Part shown: positions 7,903-15,527 of the stretch, piece after piece
Position numbering within the stretch: the stretch's first letter is position 1
Layout of the letters: every line of letters begins with the position of its first letter
Source: Bordetella parapertussis
GTDB taxonomy: Bacteria > Pseudomonadota > Gammaproteobacteria > Burkholderiales > SG8-41
Assembly: GCA_945861275.1 (NCBI GenBank)
Contig: CAMATZ010000052.1
Span: forward strand, 1-40,995
DNA length: 40,995 nucleotides
Direction of reading: 5' to 3'
Position numbers and translations under genes: made by a program
Notes under the pieces: generated by a model
Databases searched by the model: none
What the model was told of the DNA's origin: nothing
What the model saw: only the letters and a program-made list of their open reading frames with translations

Positions 7903-9372
7903 ATGTATTCCGCCATCGTCGCAGCCGAATTCAAAAACCTGCCCGCGGGCGTTATGCCAGGACAAAGGCCCGTCATGTCACTAGACCCTGTTTGGATTGT
8001 CGACGACGATCGCTCGATACGCTGGGTGTTCGAGAAAGCCCTGACGCGCGAGGGTATCGCGCACCGCGCCTTCTCATCCGCGCAGGAAGCGCTGCAGGCG
8101 CTGGAAACCGAGACCCCGCGCGTGGTGGTCAGCGACATACGCATGCCCGGTGAGTCGGGCCTGGTGCTGCTGCAAAAAGTGCGCGAGCGTTTCGCCACCT
8201 TGCCGGTGATCATCATGACGGCGTATTCCGATCTGGGTAACGCCGTCACTGCGTTTCAGGGCGGCGCCTACGAATACCTGCCCAAGCCTTTTGACGTGGA
8301 TAACGCGGTGGAACTGATACGCCGCGCCATGAGTGACAATCAGGCGCCCCAGGCCGCGGCGGAAGTGCAGGACAGCACCCCGGAAATTCTCGGCCAGGCG
8401 CCGTCCATGCAGAATGTGTTTCGCGCCATTGGCCGCCTTGCTCAATCCAACGCCACGGTACTCATCACCGGCGAATCGGGCAGTGGCAAAGAGCTGGTGG
8501 CGAGCGCGCTGCATCGGCACAGCCCGCGGGTGAAACAGCCGTTTATCGCCATCAATACCGCCGCAATTCCGAAAGAGTTGTTGGAGTCGGAGCTTTTCGG
8601 TCACGAACGCGGCGCGTTCACCGGCGCTCAAACCACGCGCCGCGGGCGCTTTGAGCAGGCCGAGGGGGGCACGCTGTTTCTGGATGAAATCGGCGATATG
8701 CCCGCCGAGTTGCAGACGCGCTTGTTGCGCGTGTTATCCGACGGCCACTATTACCGCGTCGGCGGCCATCAGCCGATCAAGGCCAGCGTGCGCATCATCG
8801 CCGCCACGCATCAGGACCTGGAAGCGCGCGTGAAGCAGGGCCTGTTTCGTGAAGATCTGTTTCACCGGCTCAATGTGATTCGCTTGCGCTTGCCGTCGCT
8901 GCGCGAGCGCCGCGAAGACATTCCGCTGCTGGCGCGGCATTTTTTGCGCAAGAGCGCAATCGAGCTTAATGTCGAAGCCAAGCGCTTTTCGGAATCGGTG
9001 GTCAAGTATCTGACCACCATGGATTTTCCCGGCAACGTGCGGCAACTGGAAAACCTGTGTCATTGGCTCACCGTGATGGCGCCGGCCGCGCAGATAGAAA
9101 TCGACGACCTGCCGCCGGAGATACGCGACGAGTCGCCGGCATTGGCAAATCAAAACTGGGTAAGCGCGCTGGAGCGCGAAGCCGAAGCACGGCTTGCGCG
9201 CGGTGAAACGCGGATCATGGATGAATTGACGAAGCAGTTTGAAAAAGCGCTGATCCTGAAAGCGCTGGCGCAAACCGGCGGTCGCCGCATCGAGGCTGCA
9301 AACCTGCTGGGCATAGGCCGCAACACGCTCACGCGCAAAGTGCAGGAGTTGGGGATCGACACCAACGAATAG
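7903..9372 (+). CDS. ntrC: nitrogen regulator NtrC (sigma-54 activator)
   Basis: NtrC is the response regulator that activates sigma-54 promoters such as glnA. The receiver domain has WIVDDDRS, phospho-acceptor Asp in VVSDIRMPG and Lys in YLPKPFD. The AAA+ domain has Walker A GESGSGKE, the sigma-54 contact loop GAFTGA, Walker [14 protein letters not shown] and the R-finger region [11 protein letters not shown]. The C-terminus is a Fis-type helix-turn-helix ([20 protein letters not shown]). The start is uncertain. ATG 7903 follows a strong AAGGAG at 7 bases and gives 489 residues. ATG 7975 ([12 protein letters not shown]) has a weaker AAAGG but gives the usual 465-residue form. I give the outer start because of its ribosome site. 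The longer frame upstream to 7588 overlaps ntrB and is not real. Confidence 0.95.
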   Translation: MYSAIVAAEFKNLPAGVMPGQRPVMSLDPVWIVDDDRSIRWVFEKALTREGIAHRAFSSAQEALQALETETPRVVVSDIRMPGESGLVLLQKVRERFATLPVIIMTAYSDLGNAVTAFQGGAYEYLPKPFDVDNAVELIRRAMSDNQAPQAAAEVQDSTPEILGQAPSMQNVFRAIGRLAQSNATVLITGESGSGKELVASALHRHSPRVKQPFIAINTAAIPKELLESELFGHERGAFTGAQTTRRGRFEQAEGGTLFLDEIGDMPAELQTRLLRVLSDGHYYRVGGHQPIKASVRIIAATHQDLEARVKQGLFREDLFHRLNVIRLRLPSLRERREDIPLLARHFLRKSAIELNVEAKRFSESVVKYLTTMDFPGNVRQLENLCHWLTVMAPAAQIEIDDLPPEIRDESPALANQNWVSALEREAEARLARGETRIMDELTKQFEKALILKALAQTGGRRIEAANLLGIGRNTLTRKVQELGIDTNE

Positions 9373-9376
9373 GCGT

Positions 9377-9410
9377 CGATGTGTATAATGGCGCGAACTA
9401 ATACACATCG
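9377..9410 (+). promoter_or_regulatory. vapBC promoter and operator
   Basis: CGATGTGTAT (9377-9386) and ATACACATCG (9401-9410) are perfect 10-bp inverted arms with a 14-base spacer. A consensus -10 box TATAAT (9384-9389) begins within the left arm; no good -35 is seen. The dyad lies 11 bp before vapB. This is the expected layout for an operator bound by the VapB-VapC complex to repress its own operon. Confidence 0.75.
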
Positions 9411-9421
9411 CGGGGCGTGCC

Positions 9422-9613
9422 ATGCGTACTAATATTGTTATTGACCAGAAACTCATTGCGGAAGTCCTTAAGGCCACCGGGGTCAGGACCAAGCGCGAAG
9501 CCGTTGAGCTGGGCCTGAAGACGCTGGTACAGTTAAAAAAACAGGAAGCGCTGCGGGGGTTTCGCGGCAAGCTCAAGTGGCGTGACGATCTTGAGCGCAT
9601 GAGGACTGACTGA
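9422..9613 (+). CDS. vapB: VapB-type antitoxin
   Basis: This 63-residue protein starts MRTNIVIDQKLIAEVLKATG and continues TKREAVELGLKTLVQLKKQ. That is the strand-helix-helix pattern of the VapB/DUF2191 ribbon-helix-helix antitoxins. The C-terminal part (about residues 40-63, rich in Arg, Lys and Asp) should wrap round the toxin. It would neutralise VapC and, with it, bind the palindrome just upstream. Its TGA overlaps the toxin ATG by one base, which couples their translation. GGGGCG lies just before the ATG at 9422. Confidence 0.9.
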   Translation: MRTNIVIDQKLIAEVLKATGVRTKREAVELGLKTLVQLKKQEALRGFRGKLKWRDDLERMRTD

Positions 9614-10002
9614 TGGTTTTGGTCGATTCAAGTGTTTGGGTTGATTATTTCAATGGCCGCACCACACGGGAAACGAATCGTCTCGACACTTTGCTCGGCG
9701 TTGAACCGGTGGCAATTGGCGACTTGATCCTGGTCGAAGTGTTGCAGGGGTTTCGCAACGACCGCGATTATCTGGTCGCCAAGGGATTGCTCACGAATTT
9801 GACGATTTACGAAATGCTCGATGCCGCGCGCGCAGTTGAGGTTGCCGACAACTACCGCATGCTCAGAAAGAAAGGCATCACGGTCAGGAAAACAGCCGAT
9901 GTTATCATCGCGACCTTTTGCCTCGCGCGTAACCTACCGTTACTTTTTTCGGACCGGAATTTCGAGCCGTTCGTGAAACACCTGGGGCTGCGCGCAATCT
10001 GA
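9613..10002 (+). CDS. vapC: VapC toxin, PIN-domain ribonuclease
   Basis: The 129-residue protein is a single PIN domain. The four acidic residues expected for Mg-dependent RNA cleavage are present: Asp5 (VDSSVWVDYF), Glu42 (LVEVLQGF), Asp96 (KTADVIIATF) and Asp114 (LLFSDRNFEPF). It therefore looks catalytically intact. VapC toxins cut tRNA or rRNA when the antitoxin is degraded; the target here is unknown. It starts one base before the end of vapB. The pair lies directly after ntrC, with a promoter of its own. Confidence 0.92.
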   Translation: MVLVDSSVWVDYFNGRTTRETNRLDTLLGVEPVAIGDLILVEVLQGFRNDRDYLVAKGLLTNLTIYEMLDAARAVEVADNYRMLRKKGITVRKTADVIIATFCLARNLPLLFSDRNFEPFVKHLGLRAI

Positions 10003-10033
10003 TGGGTGACGGCCCTTGCGCGGACGTTATCCG

Positions 10034-10267
10034 CTACTTGCCAAGCTGCGCGTTGGACGCCTCAAACGCGCGCATCGTGTTCTCTACATTGTACGGGCGT
10101 TCCACATAACTTTGAGGATCCTACTCGCTGCGCGGCGTAGCGAAAAAATCACCGCCATAGACATGCAGCGCCGCGGTGATCTGATCGAGTAGATTGGTCA
10201 CCGCATGGGCGTCGGCTTCCTGCAGCGCCGCGCGGCATGCTTCAATGAAACGGTCGGTCTGAAACAT
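10034..10267 (-). pseudogene. cysteine dioxygenase-family gene remnant (internal deletion and nonsense codon)
   Basis: The minus strand starts MFQTDRFIEACRAALQEADAHAV, an N-terminus typical of bacterial cysteine dioxygenase-like cupins. After only about 35 residues it jumps to ITAALHVYGGDFFATPRSE, which belongs near the C-terminus of that family. The intervening cupin core, which holds the iron-binding His residues, is missing. Right after RSE a TAG at 10121-10123 stands where these proteins have Trp. Beyond it the frame continues DPQSYVERPYNVENTMRAFE and reaches a natural-looking TAG at 10034-10036. AAAGGAG precedes ATG 10267. The gene once followed xth by 22 bp and cannot now make an active enzyme. 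Confidence 0.75.
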
Positions 10268-10289
10268 GGGCATACTCCTTTCTCTCCTT

Positions 10290-11060
10290 TCATCCACTCG
10301 TAATGTCTGCAAACACCGGCGCGTGATCCGACGGCCGCTCGAGTTTGCGCGGCTCTATGTCCACCGCACAGGCAGTGCAGGCGGGCGCGAGCGCGCGCGA
10401 CAGTAATATGTGATCGATACGCACGCCGAGTTTGCGCCGGAACGCGTTCATGCGGTAATCCCACCAGGTGAATGAGCGTTCGGGTTGCTCGAACAGGCGA
10501 AAGCTGTCGGCAAGCCCCAGTTCGATCAGTCCCTTGAATGCGGCATGTTCCGGCGCGCTGAATAACACTTTGCCTTCCCAGACTTTCGGATCATAAACAT
10601 CGCGATCTTCGGGTGCGATGTTGTAGTCTCCGAGGAGTGCGAGCCGAGGATATTTTTGCAGTTCGCCGCGCAACCATTCGGTGAGCGCGCCGAGCCAGCG
10701 CAATTTGTATTGATACTTGTCCGATTCGACCGATTCACCGTTGGGGATGTAGACGCAGATCACGCGCGTGTCGCCATAGGTTGCCGCCAGCACGCGCTTT
10801 TGCGGATCATCCAAGCCGGGTATGCCTGCGCTGATTTCCGCCGGCGCAATGCGCGACAACAACGCCACACCGTTGTAGGTTTTTTGCCCGCTGAACACCA
10901 CCTGATAACCCGTTTGGGTGATCGCCTCCAGCGGAAATTTCGCATCTTCGGTTTTGGTTTCCTGCAGGCACAACACATCCGGCTGATGCGTGGCTAACCA
11001 GTCCGTGACGTGTTGCAGTCGCACTTTCAGCGAATTCACGTTCCACGTAGCTATGCGCAT
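10290..11060 (-). CDS. xth: exodeoxyribonuclease III
   Basis: The 256-residue protein is a complete exonuclease III/AP endonuclease, which cleaves DNA at abasic sites and removes 3' blocks in base-excision repair. The family landmarks are in order: MRIATWNVNSLKVR with Asn7, CLQETKTED with Glu34, VCVYIPNG, LLGDYNIAPEDRDV with the catalytic Asp/Asn, RIDHILLS, and the terminal SDHAPVFADI with the Asp-His pair. Length fits the family (E. coli Xth is 268). It is cytosolic. A cysteine dioxygenase remnant follows 22 bp downstream, and a DUF4124-glutaredoxin gene on the same strand ends 39 bp upstream. Confidence 0.95.
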   Translation of the reverse strand: MRIATWNVNSLKVRLQHVTDWLATHQPDVLCLQETKTEDAKFPLEAITQTGYQVVFSGQKTYNGVALLSRIAPAEISAGIPGLDDPQKRVLAATYGDTRVICVYIPNGESVESDKYQYKLRWLGALTEWLRGELQKYPRLALLGDYNIAPEDRDVYDPKVWEGKVLFSAPEHAAFKGLIELGLADSFRLFEQPERSFTWWDYRMNAFRRKLGVRIDHILLSRALAPACTACAVDIEPRKLERPSDHAPVFADITSG

Positions 11061-11099
11061 ACCGAATTGTCTTTACTGCATTATTTCAGTTAAGGCGCA

Positions 11100-11690
11100 C
11101 TAATAACGACCCGGCGCTGCGGTGGTCGGTCCGGGCTGCGGCGTGACAGCGTCTTGCGCCGGCGGCTTTGCGCCATCGGCGGCGGGTTTGGCTGTGGGCG
11201 GCGCTGCGGGCTTGGGCCGCGTTGCCAGCGCCGTGCGCGGATAACCGGCCGCGTCGAGCGTACTTTCCCACTCGGATTCCAGATAACCTTTTAAGGTGAT
11301 TGCACCCACTTGCAGCAGCGGAATTTCCGACGCCGGCGAAAGTTTTTTGAAGGCGGCTAATTCCGCTTGCGGCGACTTTTCAGTGTACGGCGTGCCGCGC
11401 CGATTCAAATGTGCACGTGCGTTGTTACACGGCGCCCCGCAATCGGTGGCCCACAGCGTTACCGGATGGTTTTTCATCGCAAGCTGCAGCGAAAAGGGCG
11501 CCTCGCCAGTGCCGATCACATTGTCACCGACGCGCCGTTGCTGAATATTTTTTGTCGGAACGGACGCAGGCGGCGGCGTATCACGCCACTCGACATTTCC
11601 TTTGGCATCGACCCAGCGATACAACTGGGCCGCGTTGGCAGCGGCTGCACCCAGCAGCAGCAAGCACAGGACTTTCGCTACGCCTTGCAT
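11100..11690 (-). CDS. secreted DUF4124-glutaredoxin-like fusion protein
   Basis: I choose ATG 11690, preceded by GGAG 8 bases away, giving 196 residues; the ORF is open upstream but that part is repeat-derived. Residues 1-19 form a signal peptide ending NAA. Next comes a DUF4124 domain (LYRWVDAKGNVEWRDTPPP). A thioredoxin-fold glutaredoxin-like domain follows, with VTLWATDCGAPCNNARAHLN containing a CxxxC pair (CGAPC) and later IPLLQVG with the cis-Pro position. The C-terminal 45 residues are Pro/Ala/Lys-rich and probably disordered. The domains suggest a periplasmic thiol-redox or thiol-binding role. The spacing CxxxC is unusual, as glutaredoxins have CxxC. Confidence 0.8.
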   Translation of the reverse strand: MQGVAKVLCLLLLGAAAANAAQLYRWVDAKGNVEWRDTPPPASVPTKNIQQRRVGDNVIGTGEAPFSLQLAMKNHPVTLWATDCGAPCNNARAHLNRRGTPYTEKSPQAELAAFKKLSPASEIPLLQVGAITLKGYLESEWESTLDAAGYPRTALATRPKPAAPPTAKPAADGAKPPAQDAVTPQPGPTTAAPGRY

Positions 11691-11701
11691 AATGATTCTC
11701 C

Positions 11702-11735
11702 TCGTGAAGCGTAAGACGTGAGGCGTGAAATTTGA
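11702..11735. repeat. short GTGAAGCGT-type repeat before the DUF4124-glutaredoxin gene
   Basis: The bases CGTGAAGCGTAAGACGTGAGG and the following CGTGAAATTT contain several imperfect copies of CGTGA(G/A)GCGT. Strings of this kind recur between genes in many betaproteobacteria. It lies just upstream of the ribosome site of the gene starting at 11690, so it would be in that gene's leader or promoter. Confidence 0.4.
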
Positions 11736-11816
11736 AATAGGTGGCGCCGGCCCGTTGCAGCGCTGACGGCGCACATTTCACGCAAAATCAACAAAAGCAT
11801 AGCGCAAAACCAGGCC

Positions 11817-13976
11817 TCAAGCCGCCGCCATTCCATTGTGTCTCAGAAGCGCGTCTATCGAAGGCGCGCGCCCGCGAAACGCCTTGAACGATTCCAGCGC
11901 CGGACGGCTGCCGCCCACAGCAAGAATTTCATTGCGAAAGCGTGCGCCAACAGCGGGATCAAGCACACCTTGTTCCTCGAACAAGCTAAACGCGTCGGCC
12001 GACAACACCTCCGCCCATTTGTAGCTGTAATAACCCGCCGCGTAACCGCCGGCGAAAATGTGCGAGAAGCTGTTCGGCATGCGGTTGTAGTCAGGCGGAA
12101 ATACCACCGCTACGCGTTTGCGCACCTCATGGATAAGGTCCAGCGCGGTTTGACCGGGCGCAATGCTCGAATGCAGCGCCAGATCAAACAATGCAAATTC
12201 GATCTGCCGCACGGTTTGCATGCCGCTCTGGAAATCTTTCGCGGCCAGCATTTTGTCGAACAGCGACTTCGGCAACGGCTTGCCCGTTTGAAAATGACGT
12301 GTCATCGGACGCAGCACGTCCCATTCCCAGCAAAAATTTTCCATGAATTGACTGGGCAGCTCGACCGCATCCCACTCCACGCCGTGTATACCCGACACAC
12401 CCAGGTAATCGACTTGCGTCAGCAAGTGATGCAGGCCATGTCCGAACTCATGAAACAGCGTAATCACTTCGTCGTGGGTGAATTGCGCCGGTTGGCGGCC
12501 ACCGTTCGACTGGCTGGAAGGCAGCGTATTCGAGGCGGCCGCTAACTCCGACTCGCGGACGTTCGCATCCCGCTTTGCGGGTCCCTGCTCACTGCTCGCG
12601 GAGGTTCCGCCCACCGGCGCTGAAAAATTGCAATTCAGATACGCCACCGGTGTTTGCACCCCCGACGCCGTGCGCCGGCGGGTGATGGCATCATCCATCC
12701 ACGCACCGCCGCGCTTGCTGCTGCGTGCGTAAAGGTCAAGATAGAACTGTCCGATCAGCGCGCCCGCTTTATCGTGGATCGAATAAAAGCGCACGTCCGC
12801 GTGCCAGCACGGCGCTTCTGTCGGCGCAATCGTCAAACCATAGAGCGTTTCGATCAGCTTGAACATGCCGGGCACGACGGTGGTTTCGGGCAGATACTGC
12901 TTGACCTCCTGTTCGGAAAACGCATAACGCGCCACGCGCAGCTTTTCCGAGGCGTAGGGGATATCCCACGCTTCGAGTTTCGCCATGCCCAGTTCCGTGC
13001 GCGCGAAATCGTTGAGCTCCTGCAGGTCACGCTCGGCATAGGGCTTGGCGCGCAGCGCGAGTTCATTTAGAAAATCGATGACCTGCCTGGGCGTTTCCGC
13101 CATCTTCGGTTCGAGTGAATATTCGGCGTAGTTGTTGAAGTCGAGCAGTTGCGCGAGTTCGCGGCGCAGCGTCACGATTTCCGCGATCAGCGAGGTGTTA
13201 TCCAATTCGGGCGGACCAAACTCCGATGCACGCGTAGCCGACGCGCGATACATCAACTCGCGAAACGCACGGTCATCGGCGTATTGCATCACCGGCAGAT
13301 ACGAGGGTGCATGCAGCGTGAATTTCCAGCCGGCTTTTTTCTCGGCTGTCAGGTCAGCCTCAGTGGCGTTACCCGCCGCTTCGCGCGCGGCCTGACGCAC
13401 GTCATCGGGCAGGCCCGACAAGCCGTTTTCATCGGTAACGAAATGCGCAAACGCATTGGTGGCGTCGAGCACATTGTCCGAAAAGCGCGACGACAGCGTC
13501 GACAGCGCTTCGCAAATCGCCTTGAAGCGCGCCTTTTTATCCGCCGCCAATTCTGCACCGCCGAGACGAAAATCACGCAGCTCATTGGCGATGATTTTTT
13601 GCTGTGCCGGCGACAGTGCAGCGAATTCGGAAGTTGATTTTAAGCGTTTGTATTTATTGAATAATTTTTCATTTTGCCCGAGCTCGGTGTAATACGCGGT
13701 GAGCTTCGGCAGGTTGCCGTTATAGACCTCGCGCAATTCGGCGCTGTTCATCACGGCGTTGAGGTGGCCGACCTGGCCCCAGGCGCGGCCGAGACGCTCA
13801 TTGGCGTTTTCCAGCGGTTCAACAAAATCACGCCAGGTCGCGGGCGTGGCATCCGCAGCGACACGCCCGATCACGGCTTCGCACTCCGCGAGCAGCGCAT
13901 CAACCGCAGGCGTGACCTGTTCGGTCTTGATGTCCGCAAAGCGCGGCAGGCCGCTGAAATCCAGCAAAGGGTTCAT
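11817..13976 (-). CDS. prlC: oligopeptidase A (M3 family zinc peptidase)
   Basis: The 719-residue protein is an M3 metallopeptidase of the PrlC/OpdA type. It degrades short peptides, including cleaved signal peptides, in the cytosol. The zinc motif is LFHEFGHGLHHLL with a downstream Glu in GVEWDAVELPSQFMENF. The terminal region HIFAGGYAAGYYSYKWAEVLSADAF, in two halves, carries the substrate-binding Tyr/His cluster. The protein is about 40 residues longer than E. coli PrlC (680). The excess is an unusual Ser/Ala/Arg-rich block (DNA 12496-12606) directly before the zinc motif. Homologues read from NFSAPVGG almost directly into FTHDEVITLFHEFGHG. The biotinyl-domain gene ends 3 bp upstream, so the two are probably co-transcribed. 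Confidence 0.93.
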   Translation of the reverse strand: MNPLLDFSGLPRFADIKTEQVTPAVDALLAECEAVIGRVAADATPATWRDFVEPLENANERLGRAWGQVGHLNAVMNSAELREVYNGNLPKLTAYYTELGQNEKLFNKYKRLKSTSEFAALSPAQQKIIANELRDFRLGGAELAADKKARFKAICEALSTLSSRFSDNVLDATNAFAHFVTDENGLSGLPDDVRQAAREAAGNATEADLTAEKKAGWKFTLHAPSYLPVMQYADDRAFRELMYRASATRASEFGPPELDNTSLIAEIVTLRRELAQLLDFNNYAEYSLEPKMAETPRQVIDFLNELALRAKPYAERDLQELNDFARTELGMAKLEAWDIPYASEKLRVARYAFSEQEVKQYLPETTVVPGMFKLIETLYGLTIAPTEAPCWHADVRFYSIHDKAGALIGQFYLDLYARSSKRGGAWMDDAITRRRTASGVQTPVAYLNCNFSAPVGGTSASSEQGPAKRDANVRESELAAASNTLPSSQSNGGRQPAQFTHDEVITLFHEFGHGLHHLLTQVDYLGVSGIHGVEWDAVELPSQFMENFCWEWDVLRPMTRHFQTGKPLPKSLFDKMLAAKDFQSGMQTVRQIEFALFDLALHSSIAPGQTALDLIHEVRKRVAVVFPPDYNRMPNSFSHIFAGGYAAGYYSYKWAEVLSADAFSLFEEQGVLDPAVGARFRNEILAVGGSRPALESFKAFRGRAPSIDALLRHNGMAAA
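12496..12606 (-). repeat. 111-bp in-frame insertion inside prlC
   Basis: This block adds 37 residues (from TSASSEQGPAKRDA to SSQSNGGR) before the HEFGH motif. It holds a hairpin CCCGC-TTT-GCGGG (12569-12581) and an 8-bp direct repeat CTCGCGGA (12552-12559, 12595-12602). The flanks look like imperfect copies of one target: GGTGGGCGGAACC on one side and GGTGGCCGCCAACC on the other. The length is a multiple of three, so the frame survives. Confidence 0.6.
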
Positions 13977-13979
13977 GCA

Positions 13980-14201
13980 TCAACCTTCGAGAATGGCGAC
14001 CACCTGCCCCTCGGCCACCGGGTCTTTTTCCTTGACCAGGATTTCTTTCACCACACCACCGTCTTCGGTAATCACCGGGATTTCCATTTTCATCGATTCG
14101 ATGACCACCAGCGTGTCACCCGATTCGACCTTGTCGCCAACGCTGGATTTGACTTGCCACACGGTACCGGTGATTTCTGATTTTACTTCGATGCGTGCCA
14201 T
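13980..14201 (-). CDS. stand-alone biotin carboxyl carrier-type domain protein
   Basis: This 73-residue protein is a complete biotinyl/lipoyl domain. ESMKMEIPV holds the Lys that is biotinylated in carboxylase carrier proteins, and the beta-hairpin repeats VKSSVGDKVESGD and VKEKDPVAEGQ flank it. I start at ATG 14201, which has AGGAAA upstream; the open frame to 14273 crosses the promoter. It probably carries CO2 for an acyl-CoA or similar carboxylase, but no carboxylase gene is nearby, so its partner must lie elsewhere. It is just upstream of prlC with a 3-bp gap. Confidence 0.88.
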   Translation of the reverse strand: MARIEVKSEITGTVWQVKSSVGDKVESGDTLVVIESMKMEIPVITEDGGVVKEILVKEKDPVAEGQVVAILEG

Positions 14202-14259
14202 GAGTTTCCTGTCGCGCTCGGTGCTGCGCGTTTCTGTGCGTGTGTGAATTTTGGCAAAA

Positions 14260-14268
14260 ATTATAGCA
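14260..14268 (-). promoter_or_regulatory. extended -10 promoter for the biotinyl-domain gene and prlC
   Basis: The minus strand reads TGCTATAAT (14268-14260), a perfect extended -10 element. No good -35 box is visible, which extended -10 promoters can tolerate. Transcription would begin near 14253, about 52 bases before ATG 14201. Confidence 0.55.
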
Positions 14269-14343
14269 TGCACTCCCCATCATCATGATCATGCGCCTAA
14301 GTGTCCGAATGCTTTTGAATAATGATCAGCGACTTGGGCGCGG

Positions 14344-15336
14344 CTATTGCGCGCCCCCTGTCAGCATGTTCATTACAAGTCGAATCAGCAAGTCTTTCTG
14401 CTTCGGATCGGACGCGGCGACCAGCAGCGCCAGCGCCGCCAGGCCGATATCGTTGACTATAGGTACGCCGTCGCGGAACAAACGCCCATTGCGGTTCAGG
14501 AATTCGACGAACAGGAACGAGCCGATGCGCTTGTTGCCGTCGCTGAACGGGTGATTCTTGATGACAAAATAAAGCAGGTGCGCGGCCTTCGATTCGATGC
14601 TGGGATAAGCGGCCTCGCCGAACACACTCTGATCGAGGTTGCCGAGGATGGATTCGAGTCCCGTCTCCCGCTCCTGTCCAAACAGGTCGCTGGCGTCGCC
14701 ACGCGCTATCAGGTCCTGCTTGAGCGTCGCAATGCGCGTGCGGGCCTCCGCAATTTGCGGTAGCGCGCCGCCGGCCGTTCCTTTCGGCTCCGTCAACAGG
14801 CCTTCGTCGTAGCGTTGCAGCAGCAGAAAGGTCTGCGTGTAACGGGCGATGACGTCCACCAAGCCGCGCCCCTGGTCGGTGGTCAACGCGCTGCTGCCGG
14901 ACGCCTTGCGGATAAGCGCCAGCGCGGATTCCAGTTCGCGGGCGTTTTCTTCGAAGCGCTGCTGATTGAGCGTGTAGCCGCGGGTCAGATGCTCTTTCAG
15001 GACGCGGCTGGACCATTGACGGAATCGCGTGCCTTGCTTGGAATTGACGCGGTATCCGACAGACAGGATTGCATCGAGGTTGTAGTGGAGGATCTGGCGG
15101 GATATGGATCGTCCACCCTCATGTTGAACCGTTGCAAAAAATGCAACGGTTGCCTCCTTCTCCACTTCACCTTCCCGGAAAATATTACTTAAGTGGCGTG
15201 AAATCACAGACTTATCACGGTCGAGCAACTCAGCCATCTGATTGAGATTGAGCCAAACCGTCTCCCCGGTCAGCCTCACCTCAACGGCGCCACCGGGGCC
15301 TTCATAGATAGCGATAGCGGTCGTTTCGGTCGCCAT
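14344..15336 (-). CDS. RhuM/Fic-DOC family protein
   Basis: The 330-residue protein has a RhuM-type N-terminal region (about residues 1-120). This region includes a helix-turn-helix-like stretch LNLNQMAELLDRDKSVISRH and HYNLDAILSVGYRVNSKQGT. A helical linker leads to a C-terminal Fic/DOC domain with the full motif HPFSDGNKR (262-270). His262 and the GNKR anion loop indicate a competent AMP- or phosphoryl-transferase. Fic proteins modify target proteins; DOC phosphorylates EF-Tu. RhuM itself was named from a Salmonella pathogenicity island and its role is not settled. A clear (S/T)xxxE(G/N) inhibitory helix is not seen. A 28-codon ORF ends 3 bp upstream, with an operator-like palindrome in the promoter. 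Confidence 0.88.
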   Translation of the reverse strand: MATETTAIAIYEGPGGAVEVRLTGETVWLNLNQMAELLDRDKSVISRHLSNIFREGEVEKEATVAFFATVQHEGGRSISRQILHYNLDAILSVGYRVNSKQGTRFRQWSSRVLKEHLTRGYTLNQQRFEENARELESALALIRKASGSSALTTDQGRGLVDVIARYTQTFLLLQRYDEGLLTEPKGTAGGALPQIAEARTRIATLKQDLIARGDASDLFGQERETGLESILGNLDQSVFGEAAYPSIESKAAHLLYFVIKNHPFSDGNKRIGSFLFVEFLNRNGRLFRDGVPIVNDIGLAALALLVAASDPKQKDLLIRLVMNMLTGGAQ

Positions 15337-15339
15337 GGA

Positions 15340-15426
15340 TCAGTCGAGCGGAATGACTTTTCGCTGGTCTTCGTTAGAATCCGCATGAGTCGGCGCGGTA
15401 ACCGCACACTTTTTTCCCTTCGCCAT
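15340..15426 (-). CDS. 28-residue ORF directly upstream of the RhuM-Fic gene
   Basis: ATG at 15426, preceded by GGGAGA, opens a 28-codon frame (MAKGKKCAVTAPTHADSNED, then QRKVIPLD). It stops at TGA 15340-15342, three bases before the RhuM-Fic ATG. The N-terminus is basic and the C-terminus charged. No family is recognised. The tight spacing suggests translational coupling; it could be a leader peptide, a minimal antitoxin or a degraded antitoxin gene. It could also be chance, as the frame is short. Confidence 0.4.
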   Translation of the reverse strand: MAKGKKCAVTAPTHADSNEDQRKVIPLD

Positions 15427-15498
15427 TGAGTCTCCCTCACTTCGGTTATAAGCGCGTAGGCATAACGCGCGCTGTTGATTCGGCGGATGAAGTGGATG

Positions 15499-15527
15499 AT
15501 TCTATGCTAGCGGTCCGCGCTAGTAAA
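15499..15527 (-). promoter_or_regulatory. promoter with palindromic operator for the RhuM-Fic locus
   Basis: On the minus strand TTTACT (15527-15522), a 17-bp spacer and TAGAAT (15504-15499) make a fair sigma-70 promoter. The palindrome CTAGCG-GTCCG-CGCTAG (15507-15523) fills the space between the boxes and touches the -35. A repressor bound there would shut the promoter. The predicted start is about 66 bases before the small ORF. Confidence 0.6.

Noticed and set aside
8734-9600. 288-codon minus-strand frame opposite ntrC and vapB
   Set aside because: It covers two well-supported plus-strand genes and has no family features.
14297-15016. 239-codon minus-strand frame overlapping the RhuM-Fic gene
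   Set aside because: Same strand but another frame of the RhuM-Fic gene, with an Arg-rich product.
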